Of a stretch of 64,000 bases of DNA, positions 48,466 through 58,746 are shown in pieces. The first letter of the stretch is position 1, and the number at the start of each line of letters is the position of its first letter. Source of the stretch: Talaromyces rugulosus (lineage: Eukaryota; Ascomycota; Eurotiomycetes; Eurotiales; Trichocomaceae). The position numbers were made by a program, and so were the translations under genes. The notes under the pieces are model-generated. The model saw only the letters and a program-made list of their open reading frames with translations. It was not told the DNA's origin and searched no databases. Location: NCBI RefSeq assembly GCF_013368755.1, contig NC_049565.1:4836001-4900000 (forward strand), in the 5' to 3' direction.

Positions 48466-48823
48466 ATCAGTGTCAATTCTTCGAGACGAAAAGATACCCA
48501 GAAATGGAAATTCGGATTTTGAATTCGGCCTCTAGGATAATAAAAAACCAGCACAAGGCATATTTCGGCGCGAATTTGAAGATCGACGTTGACGGTTGAT
48601 ACACCGAGTTAACAACAGATGATGTCAATAGTGGATAAAAAGCAAACATTCATCTCTGCTTGGAGAACAGTCAACTATATATATGAGTTGATGGGACGAA
48701 GATGAAGAACCAGTGTAAATACGATATCAACTAATTGCTTCAACTGCCAGGCACATTATATCTTATTTTATAAAAGACAATAAACATAACTTTGACTTCA
48801 CCATCTCCCAAACTTGATCAACG

Positions 48824-50376
48824 ATGCCTAACGTTGGACGACCCAGCCGTGATTGCCATAAGTGTCGAAAACTCAGAACCAAGGTATGATACTCCTTAAA
48901 GTGAAATCCACCATAGCATTCAATCGTTAACCAATCAGTAGTGCGACCTTGGTCGTCCCGAGTGTCGACAATGTCAACGGCGAGGTTCCCCATGCCCCGG
49001 ATATCGAGATGACAATGAAATCCTCTTCCATGTGGAGAGTGTCGCTTCGTATCAGTCTAACATGTCCGGAGATCGCCGCAGATCTCGGCGTAAACATGAG
49101 AAGCAGCCTTCACCACCAAGAACCATGCCACAGTCTTCATTCATTATATCCAGTATTACCGAAGATATAGACCTTGTGTTCTCATGGAAAGAGGTACTAG
49201 ACCATGTTAACGTTTCGATCCGGACTGCTCAACGACTATATTTGTCACGTTCATGGAGCGACTACATCCTGCCATTGACAATATACAAATTTTCTTTTGG
49301 TATTGCAAACGGGCAGTTACAGGGCCTACCAGATTTCATTTCGTCCTTGGTTGACAGAGTCGAAGAAGGATCCGCCCTTTCCCTCGCCTATCGTGCTGCT
49401 GGAAGTGCGTATCTGGCGAAAAATTTGGACCAAGACATGTCTAAGGCTATACATGATTATAACAACGCGTTATCTGTTATTCAAAACGAGCTTGAAGACT
49501 CTGAAAAAACAGACGGCACTGTCTTGGCGGTTTGGTTGCTGGTGGTCTACGAGGTATGTTGTGAATTAGTCCAAAATACGAAGAATAGTACTGCTTGCTG
49601 ACTTGGTATATGTGTATGTTCCTCTGACAGCTCATGTTAAGCACTCGAAATGACACACCACACAGCGTGGCATCTTCTGGTTGGGAACTCCATAGCCAAG
49701 GCCTAGTAGCACTTGTCCGAGTTCGCGGTCCTCAGCAATTTTCACGCCAGGATGGCCGAAACATATTCTGGGTTATCTTTACCACCATAGTGAGTCACAT
49801 CAAACTCCTACTTTGCATAGCCTAAATAGTAACCTTCCTCTTTTTCTTCTTCTCCAATAGCAATTACAAGCTTCGATAACCGGCAAAGAATGTCCGGAAG
49901 ACAGTCGGAGGTGGCTGGATGAGATCGCACAACACTGCAGCAGTTTGTGGGAGCAAGCTCTATTACAGATGTTCCGGTATTCTCTTTATTGTACGAACAT
50001 GTGCAGTCGGATACGCCAGCTTGAGACCTCGGGAAACGTTGAGAACATTTTATCGAGTGTACCACACATTCTCGGAGACATGGAAATTATGGACAAACTT
50101 TACGAGGACTCGCATAGCGCGAGGATGGCACTTGATGACCAGAACAAAGCGGCTGTTCTCAATAATTCCCGAGTCTACATCAAAAACTACCAAGACAGCT
50201 TCCGAATACGACTCCTCACCAATGTGCTAGAATTTCTTCTCCATGCATGCCAGTCGCCTAGCTGCGCTCCACCGCAGCGAGGGGCTTTAAGTCAACATCG
50301 TTGGCGATGTGTTGATGAGCTTAAAACTCTTATAGACGGCATAACGTTATTTCTTTCTAATGATAGCGACAAGTGA
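48824..50376 (+). CDS. Zn(II)2Cys6 transcription factor
   Basis: Four exons: 48824-48883, 48942-49553, 49631-49789, 49861-50376; 448 aa. The binuclear zinc cluster is at the N-terminus with Cys11, 14, 21, 28, 31 and 38 (spacing 2-6-6-2-6); intron 1 cuts it just before Cys21. A basic linker follows (RRRSRRKHEKQ), then an all-helical region of about 350 residues resembling the fungal-specific factor domain 2 (Fungal_trans_2) type, with VLAVWLLVVYELMLS and SQGLVALVRVRGPQQF. It is expected to be nuclear and bind CGG-type sites. It is divergent from the orphan membrane protein gene, with a cluster of candidate CGG palindromes between them. Target pathway unknown. Confidence 0.92.
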
Positions 50377-53070
50377 CAGACTGGGATCTGAAATTAGAAG
50401 AGGGCCTGAATATCATTCACGATATTCCGTTCAGTCTGTCAAATCCTTCAGCAGGGTTAAATTTATGACAGTCTATCTCATAAACAAGTAAAGGAAAAGA
50501 GGAGAACGAAGATGACGGCCAAGAAATACAGCCCCTACGAGCCGCGTCCTCGCTTGGATTCATGTACTAGTTTGTTTCAAAGGTCAGCTGGCTGACCAGT
50601 CTTTCCAAATGTATAATTAAGAAGATCAAGCACAATAAAAAGGCAATACCTAATACGACACAGCTAAAATGGGCGAGAGACCAAGCCCCAGTCTCCGAGT
50701 CCCAACTTCCAAGTAGCTGATATGCTTTGGCCAATGTGATTGGTTCTGTGGTTTGTTATCGAATTGCCAAATAGACCCTAGTGCATGCCTTTTGCCAAAT
50801 TAGGCAATACGGCTGCATCAACGTCCCGAATAGGAAGCCACTGTGTTGATTGTTTCACCATGTTCGCACCAGCCTGCACAAGCCTCGCTGCCAGGTTGCC
50901 TGAGCTTTTTCTTGCCAGAAACACGGGAAAGGAAATAAGTGTTGGAACTTGTCGGGGTGTGAAACACCGAGCTGTTCGCACCTTTCTATTTTGGGAATAG
51001 CAGTGCGAGCCCCGAGTTTACACCTAAATAAGGCTGAGCCAATCAGATGTCGGGGATGTGACGCAAAGCCGCGTGGGACGCGTGGAACGGGGCCGACAGG
51101 CCAATAACAGGGCTTATATTATGAGATCCACTGTCACAAAAGAAACGTCACATTTGCTGACGATGAATTAGGATCGCGATCTGTCCCCGCTTGACGTATT
51201 CGGTAAGCGGCTCTAGCCGAATGTAAACACCCGTGTCTCCACTACAGTCTTGGCAGTTTCCGAAACAGGAAAGTAGTTGTTCTTTTCTTCGAGAACAGGA
51301 ACCAACGGTCAACTCTATAGACACTAGGGCCCCGTGAGCTCATTCCGCTTGTGTTTTTCGTGATAGATAGGAGAGGTCACTCTACTCCGCGACAGACTGG
51401 TTACGGATATACATTGGTTGCATTGCTTGAAGCTCCGGTGGCACATCTCACAGTACAACCCCAACTTTAGTGTCCCATCCGAACCAGGAATGTACATGTG
51501 CTATATCACCGATAGACAGACACCATTGCATTTTTGGGATGTCAAGTGTGATTAACAGGGGGTGAGGAGACACCTAGAAGTACGTGTTGGCATTGCATCT
51601 TGGTCCTGACAACTGTTGAAACCCGAGCCCTGGACAGCCGTTTTATGTGAATGATTGCCGTCGTCCCTAATTATTCGATGCCAGTGACTAGGCTTGGGCT
51701 TCCAGTCCGTGCCCCATGCCCCGGATTAGCCTGACAGCGGCCATGACGACGCCTCCCAGGGTGCGAAGCACTGGGGAGCACGTTCCACCGGATACGTATC
51801 AATTATCACGGATTTCAATGTTGTAGCGATGTTTAAATAGCCATGACACTGAGATGACAACCAGAAAGCACGGGCATTGGGGGCGTCGTCTAGAATACTG
51901 TAATACGCCTGAATCTTCATCTGGTCTTGAAACCGGCCAGCTCATGTACAGATCGAACCTACAACCATCGTATGCCACTATTATTATGCAGTGTATGACT
52001 ATGCACCCATGCAGCTTCCTAGGCAGGGCCCTTTTCCCTGCTAGGTAGTGGCAGGCTAAACCGTGCCGAGTGTACCGACCAGCGCCACCGCCTTTTTAGT
52101 TTCAATTACCAGACGCAGAAGCTTAGAAGTTAGGTCAAGACCGTCAACCCAAGGGTGTCAGTGCGGCGAGCCAATTTCAAGCCTAGACTCGTCACCTCGT
52201 GGCTTTCCAGGACGAGGCAATATTAATAATAGATTCCCCCTCAACCCGGTTAAACCTCGGTCTGTGTCAACACCGGTCTGCTTTTTCCTAGACTCGAGAT
52301 CGACGGAATCGATCTGACCCGTGTGTCAGCAGTCAGCAAGCAACATCACGGCACAGGCAGGGACTAGAAAAGTTACCTATCAACTACTATCAATAATCGG
52401 AAGTACAGAGTATCCGTACTCCGAACTTGGAGAATCGAAAGAGCCGTATCTCTTTTGTGCATGTGGAGCCCGCCTCGGACTAGCTGCCTTTCTCGGCCCA
52501 TTCCTATTCTGGCCGGGTACCTCATCCCCATTGCGGCTAACCCAGCCGAGCAGCCGGCAGTGACGTCCGATCCGGCCTAGCGGCGGGCTGACTTTTGTCC
52601 CGAACAGGTAATTGAAAACCCCCCTTTTCCAGATCCGGTTAGCGGAGTCCCGGCTGCGCCTGCCCTCGGTCACCCTTGCCAAATGTCCTCCTCCTGGCGC
52701 GCCCATCGTCATCACTCTCGCGATGCGCTAGTTTCCCTGGCTTCACTTCTGCTATTCTCTGCTCTCTGCTCTCTGCTCCCTCGTGCAAAAGCTGTCCCCA
52801 TCCATCTGTCGCGCTGCGAACCCGGCGACTGACTCCCTCTACCTGTCACGCCTCGAGCAACCGCCGGCTCCTGCTTTCTGTTCCCCACAATCTTGCCACT
52901 GTCCGCTGTCACCCTCTTTCTCCTGTGTCCACTGGATATGTCTCTATAGACATGGGTGCATCATTGCCCTGCCCTGCTTCTTGATGTCTGTCGTGTACGA
53001 TTCTCGTTCGGCGCGACTACTACCCCGTTTTTGACGATTACCTTGACTCACGCCCATCCTCTCCGTCCTC
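50377..53070. other. Gene-free spacer, promoter of proline-rich gene at its end
   Basis: 2.7 kb without a supportable gene. It contains an ATTCGG-N13-CCGAAT inverted pair (51198-51222). From about 52600 it becomes GC/pyrimidine-rich, with a TCTCTGC repeat (about 52752-52778), typical of a fungal leader. Confidence 0.5.
51198..51222. promoter_or_regulatory. Inverted pair ATTCGG-N13-CCGAAT
   Basis: The same hexamer as in the upstream region of the Zn2Cys6 factor, here in the opposite (CGG inward) arrangement, about 820 bp past the end of that gene. Its role is unknown. Confidence 0.3.
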
Positions 53071-54555
53071 ATGTTGCTCACATTAAAGCCTCCCATACAG
53101 AGCGGAATCAAGGGTCCTCATGAATACTCTATTGTTCGACAGTCTCTCCCGACTCCCCACGCCTCGTCGACCACCACTGCTACCGGCTCTCCTCCCTCCA
53201 CGCCTCCTACACAACCGTCCCCAGAAAGAGCAATGGATCAAAATCCAAGGAGAGGGCTGCCCCCTCCAGCGGCCATGACTCTCGCACCCGACGCGCAAAT
53301 GACGACGACGGCGACGGCGCCAGTGCCACAGCTTCCACCCCCTCCCCTTCACTGGCATACGCCGGACGATGCCATGCGCCATTGGCTGCAAACAAAGGCC
53401 GAGGAAGATCGAAGACGGCAAGAGGAAGAGCGAACTCGTCAGGAGAGTCTGCGACTAGAGCAGCGACGAATTGAAAATAATATGCTACGAGAGGCTTTCC
53501 AGGCTGGCGTTCCTCCACACATGGTGCCCTTGATATTCACTGGATTGGGTGGTGGGAGTACGGCGCGATCATCGTGGGACATGGCTCAACAGATAGAACT
53601 GTCAACACACGCAACACACCAGCGTGCCCTCTCTCAACACCAGCATCAAGCTATTCCTCCACCGCTTACTTCTTCTACGCCCGGCCCTGCTGCGGAGTCA
53701 GCACAAACTCTCCCTCCAGATTTCCGCCGAGACAGTCGAGCCATTCCACCTAACCCATATGCCACTCAAGTTTCTCTCCCGCCAGCTTCGGCACCGTCAC
53801 AGCCGTTGCCTCCTTCTCCCACTCAATCGCAACGTTATAGCATAACTAGCCAAACAAACTCTGTACGCTCTAGTGACCTACGCCCTCCCGCATCTTCTGT
53901 GTCGCGTCTAAACTCCGGTGAGACACGCGAAACACCCAGTTCTCATGCAGCAGCCGCTCAATATCAACAGAGCCCGTCAGCGCCTACCCCTGCTTCAATG
54001 CCAGCCAAATCTGAAGCCGCACAGTCATCTATTTTTTTCCACCACTGGGTTCCTCCGGGCCAATCACAACCAAGTACCCCATCTACCAAGGGGCAACAAG
54101 AGACAATCCCTCGTTCTCAACTTCGATCTGAGTCGTTACCCAGTCCACCGAATCGAAAACGCAAAGCACAAGGACCACACCAGCCACCTCCACTTCCTAC
54201 ATCACAACCAGGGCAGTCACCTCCACGCATGGTACATGCTTCATCGCGGCACGACACCCCAGGTCGTCGTGGACATGGACATCGTCATTCGCGCGGACAG
54301 AGTGATGTCAGTTATGAATCTCGCTATCGCGAATATTCAGAGCCAGAACAACAACGACGCCGGTCAGACCGGGGCCCTGGGGTAGATCATTCTCATTCAG
54401 TATCTCGAAGAGGATACGCCGAAGCTGAAACCGGCCCTCCGCCACCGCATGTAGATGTGGAGGAAGGCCGGCCTCGCAGTATTTCAGCCAGCCAGTATGA
54501 TCCCCGTGCTACCTCTCAGGAAGGTGGCTATGAGGCTTATCACCAACACGACTAA
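53071..54555 (+). CDS. Proline/serine/glutamine-rich protein of unknown function
   Basis: Single open frame of 494 aa from ATG 53071; an in-frame ATG at 53233 (MDQNPRRGLPPP) is an alternative start giving 440 aa. Most of the chain is Pro/Ser/Gln/Thr-rich and disordered. The only ordered-looking part is residues about 93-165: LHWHTPDDAMRHWLQTKAEE, a charged coiled-coil rich in Glu/Arg/Gln, then AFQAGVPPHMVPLIFTGLGG, which looks conserved. The C-terminal third has a basic patch (PNRKRKAQG, possible nuclear signal) and His/Arg/Ser-rich segments (RRGHGHRHSRG). No enzymatic domain is seen. A nuclear or RNA/chromatin-associated role would be a guess. Coding status is supported by length and the conserved-looking helical segment. 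Confidence 0.8.
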   Translation: MLLTLKPPIQSGIKGPHEYSIVRQSLPTPHASSTTTATGSPPSTPPTQPSPERAMDQNPRRGLPPPAAMTLAPDAQMTTTATAPVPQLPPPPLHWHTPDDAMRHWLQTKAEEDRRRQEEERTRQESLRLEQRRIENNMLREAFQAGVPPHMVPLIFTGLGGGSTARSSWDMAQQIELSTHATHQRALSQHQHQAIPPPLTSSTPGPAAESAQTLPPDFRRDSRAIPPNPYATQVSLPPASAPSQPLPPSPTQSQRYSITSQTNSVRSSDLRPPASSVSRLNSGETRETPSSHAAAAQYQQSPSAPTPASMPAKSEAAQSSIFFHHWVPPGQSQPSTPSTKGQQETIPRSQLRSESLPSPPNRKRKAQGPHQPPPLPTSQPGQSPPRMVHASSRHDTPGRRGHGHRHSRGQSDVSYESRYREYSEPEQQRRRSDRGPGVDHSHSVSRRGYAEAETGPPPPHVDVEEGRPRSISASQYDPRATSQEGGYEAYHQHD

Positions 54556-55104
54556 ATGTAAATGCAAAACAAGTCGTCTTATTGTTCTTCACTTTTTTGT
54601 ACTTATTGATGTATTTTCTTTCCCCCTTATCTCGGGCTGTTGACATTATTACTAGACATTTCTCAAACGTCGATGTTCAAGTCGTTTGGGAGTGAATTTT
54701 TTAGACTTTGCATTTGATGAACATGCTATTGATGGCACTAGCAGACTAGCAATGGGCTGGGACCAAGCTGGTCACGCAATGTTTACTTTTTTCCTCTTTC
54801 AAATTCGGTGGTTTCAAGATGAGTATTCTTGAAAGTAACTAGAATAGTATGTGAATTTAAAACAATAATCCACAAGCATTACATATCTTAGTTGTTGAAA
54901 ATTCTTTCTGGTTCAAGTATTGTGAAACGGAATCCCAAATACATCATGTAAACTGCATATACATGGGTGCGCTAGTAAGTAGGTAAGTCTTGGAAAGAAA
55001 TGCAATAATTACATCGACTTGGCATTTCAACATCTTTTCATTCACCCATAACGACATCCGGAAGCAACTAGAGACATTCTGGCCGAGAAAGACAAGGTTT
55101 ATTT
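54556..55104. other. Convergent 3' spacer
   Basis: 549 bp of AT-rich sequence between two converging genes; nothing further seen. Confidence 0.6.
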
Positions 55105-57888
55105 CTATACCCGATCAAACCGACTCAACACCTCTGTTGGCACAGTTGGAATATACTTCCTCGCTCTCTCTTTATTCGTCCCGCCAAACCCAGCCCCGTA
55201 GCTAATCAGCATGTCTGTGCTTGTGGGTAGGTAGAATGGGAGTGTCATTGATGGATCGAGAAGGTAGCTTTCAGGTCCGTTTGTAGAATGGTGATGATGA
55301 AAGTTGTTTGGGGAGGACATTAAGATTGGGGAGTGTAGGAGGGCGCTATTTCGGGGAGTGGATGGGTTGGCGTTGTTAACATTATTCTGGCTGTTAATGG
55401 TGATTTCTGGAGGAGGGACAGAAGGAGCAGCGTTCTGGTCTGGTTTTTGCGGTGTTGATGGTGGTAATGGAGGAGATGTTGACGATGAAGGAGGGGGAGG
55501 AAGAGACTTTCGATTTTCAACAGTAGGGTTAGGGACTGCTTCAGGATTTTGGAGTTTCATATGTTCGCGGTACAACAAATCAGGGTCGTGCTGAAGATTG
55601 AGCAGGAACTTCGATGCGCTTTTGGTGAGCCCCTTCTCACCTACCTCGGCGCGGTATGATTTGACCGCCTGGAGGAGCTGCGTTGGCGTGAGTTGTTGTA
55701 ACTGAAGCAACGTGGTGATAAGGGCATCATGGTCGTCACCCAGCGAGGAGAAGCATTGCAGCCATTGGAGCAGCTGGATCACGGGGGCGAGATGCTTGCG
55801 CGCAGATTCCACCGTCGTGGCACCCGTGCTTGACATTGATCCGCTTTCGTAGTGTTCCGGCCGTCTGTTGTTGTTTCGTGCCCATTCTTCAATAGCAGAG
55901 ATATTCATCCGGATCTGCATCGCTTTCGTGCGCGCCAGATACTTCTTGGTAAGCATGATGCGGTTGAAAATTTCGGCACCAATCCAGTAGAGTAGCTGCG
56001 AGATTATTTGGGTTGTGATTACCGAGTGTACATCGTACAGGTCCAAAACGAACAATGTGGATGATAGCAGAGAGGTGATATTGCGAGGCGACACCTGAGC
56101 TCGACGCTTTGGTGAAGGTGGCCGAAACCTTTTCTCCGGTGGCTCGACTTTCGGCTTCGATTTCGACTTGAACAGCTTCCACTCGTTCTGAAACGTGACG
56201 TCGTTGAGTCCTGGTATCGTTTCGTGGTCAAGCATGGCCTGGTCTAGTACCCGGTTCATGCGCCGTTCGGCGTCGCGAATGATGAGAATAAAAATTTCGT
56301 TGACCAACTCTGCGAGATGCAGCTGGAACTCCACGGTAGACTCCATGAGTCCGGCGTCTTTCTTTAGATAATGTAGTAGGAGGGTGGCGTTGGAAATCCA
56401 GAACGCTAGTATCGTCATATCCCACTGGTGGCGCTCAACAACATCGTTGATCTTGTCGGTGGCCGACATCAGCAGTTGCTCCAAGAGTTCGGGGCTCGCA
56501 TGATAATGAGCATATCTAGCGCTCAGAAATAAGAGGTTTGCAGGAACCGGCTTTTGCGACGGTGATCGCTGTGGAGTCATATTCGTGATGATCATATCCA
56601 AAATCTTTTCCAACTCACTGTCCTGAAACACAAACATTTGGTCATTTAGGCATCGATCCCATACGAATTCCGGTTGATCGTCTTCAAATTCGTCCGGTTC
56701 CTATATTATGGACCTATTAATTTCATGAATAAAAAGGGTGTCCAAGAGTTCAAGTTCACCTCCACCTGTTCATCAAGCCCTAGACTCGACAAATCGACCT
56801 CAAGATTGAGCGCACTTTCTTCCATCATCATACGGCGCTTTAATTCGTTCTGAGCCATCTCTTCCTCGAATCGGCCGTGGACAAACCCCGAGTCGTAAAA
56901 GTCATCCTCAACTCCAGCAGACCCGATGTTATACCCATTATCATGCAGATACTTTGAAATGTCCGTGCCTGGTTGTAAAAAGTCCAATGCCGTTCCACCG
57001 GAAGACGACTTGATTTCTGGAGATGCGCCGTGGTCAAGCAGTACTTTTGCTATTGTCTTGTGCCGGTTGGTCATTGCCCACATCAATGCGCTCCATTGAT
57101 TACGATCTTGTTTGTCCACAAATGCGCCCGCGTCGAGAAGTGCCGAGACGACTTCTTGATGGCCCTGGTGGTAGTTCAAGTTAGTCCGTTTCCCTTTCTC
57201 GAAGCGAGAATAACTCACGAAGCAACTCGCATATATCAACGGCACGGCTCCCTCTTCGTCCGGTTTGTTCACATCCACGTATTTTCTAGCCTCTCCATCA
57301 ACCAATTTCCGGACCCGTTCCACATCACCATTGCTGGCAGCCATGTTCAGACTCTTCTGTAATATACCGCTCTTCTCCTCGTCAGACAGGGTTTCATCCA
57401 AGGCAATATCGACTTCATCTTTGGCCAGCGAATCCATCTCCCGGTGCGCCGCCTGAGCGGCCAGCATCTCCATTAACCTGGTGTCACTATCCTCTAGTCG
57501 TGCCGTTGTTTCATCGTCGTCACCGTTGTAAAATGACTGGGCGAACCGAGCCCGCATCTCATGTTCTTGGTCGTGGGAGTGGTCATCAAGCGCCAGACTG
57601 AACGACAGTGGCTTTGTGGTTATCGGTGTCGCGAGGAACTGTGATTGTCCTAAGTTTTCGGCGGGGAACAAGTCAGCATCAACTATTGCGCATATTTGAC
57701 GGGGAATGCAAGCCCGGCTCACCTTGCCAACCATCATAGATCTCCGTTTCCCCCGCATACTCTGGCGCTCGGCGCCGGTCGTCCAGCGACGTCGGTAAGT
57801 CGATAGGTAGCGACTTTCGATCTGGAGGTGAATGCTCATTCTCGCCTGCGTCCGAGGAATGCCGCTGAGGGGGGTCCCCCATGTCCAT
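55105..57888 (-). CDS. Ankyrin-repeat and DIL (dilute) domain protein
   Basis: Four exons: 57888-57723, 57649-57219, 57164-56760, 56700-55105; introns 73, 54 and 59 nt; 865 aa. The N-terminus is acidic and disordered. Ankyrin repeats lie about residues 145-270 (SLNMAASNGDVERVRKLV, GHQEVVSALLDAGAFVDKQD, KTIAKVLLDHGASPEI). After intron 3 comes a DIL domain of about 400 residues, the fold of the class V myosin cargo-binding tail (LFLSARYAHYHASPELLEQL; LLYWIGAEIFNRIM; IRMNISAIEEWAR; LLQWLQCFSSLGDD). The C-terminal about 130 residues are Pro/Asn/Ser-rich. Proteins of this ankyrin+DIL type are conserved in fungi, and a role in polarised transport is inferred from the DIL fold. The donor of intron 3 could instead lie 6 nt earlier. 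Confidence 0.9.
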
Positions 57889-58746
57889 AGTTCGTTTTTT
57901 TTGAATGTGCTCGCCAAACCAGGCGACGGACAGCTCTCAAACAGACAACTCGGGTCAACCTGACTGCATTTGGATCATACAGACATTCGCCATCTAAGGC
58001 CGCTCGCTTTGGGGCCTGTGAAGATACAGAGAAATATGTTGTTCTCTCTTGCTTGCAGGGACTGGGGGGCAGAGGGGCGAGGGTTGGTCGTTGGTCGAAA
58101 CGCTGTGTGTTTGAAGGACGATCGTCTGCCGCGGGACCCATCAAACGTCTTATTCGGGTTCCCGTCGGAAATGACGCAGTGGTATGCGTCTACACTGCCG
58201 TTAGGGGCAAAAAACATTGTTCTACTATGGGAATTCTTATTATGCTTAGATGAAGTAATATATTAATATATAAAGCTTGTATGAGATTGCGACAAACTAT
58301 ATATGTATCGTCTGCAACGCCTGGATAGTAATAATTGGTGGTCCGAGCACGTGACCTGTAACCATCACCATCTATCTTATCTACATTTAAATTACGTTGT
58401 TGATTGCTCACATAGTTGAAAAATTATTATTTGTTGTTAGTACTCAATCTTTGGCTATTCAAGACTGGAACAAGAAACCACTATATGCACTTTGTATGAG
58501 ACAAATAAAAAAGCTGGTGTCACAATGAACCGATGCGGGATATATAAACGCGTTTGAATGATGGACGATAATGTAAAACGAATGCTTGAAAAGTTGTGGG
58601 GGAAAGTCAACAAAAAAAAAGCAATAGCAATATATGAGTGGCTGCAAATGCACACAAATAAAAACAACCTACTCCCAACGATAAGGTCATAAATGAGACA
58701 AATGCAAAAAGGTATCTGGCTAAAAATGCTTGGTATATGAAACAAA
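57889..58746. other. Spacer: promoter of ankyrin-DIL gene and 3' region of RasGEF gene
   Basis: 858 bp. The distal part (58240-58740) is AT-rich and includes an A run near 58610-58620. No gene is seen. Confidence 0.6.

Larger units (their letters stand above)
47205..48823. promoter_or_regulatory. Divergent promoter region, membrane protein / Zn2Cys6 factor
   Basis: 1.6 kb. It contains six CCGAAT/ATTCGG half-sites between 47966 and 48528, a long imperfect inverted repeat at 47959-47996, a (TGCTCC)n run at 48022-48042, and imperfect CTAGATGARTC repeats at 48408-48439. No gene is supported. Confidence 0.6.
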
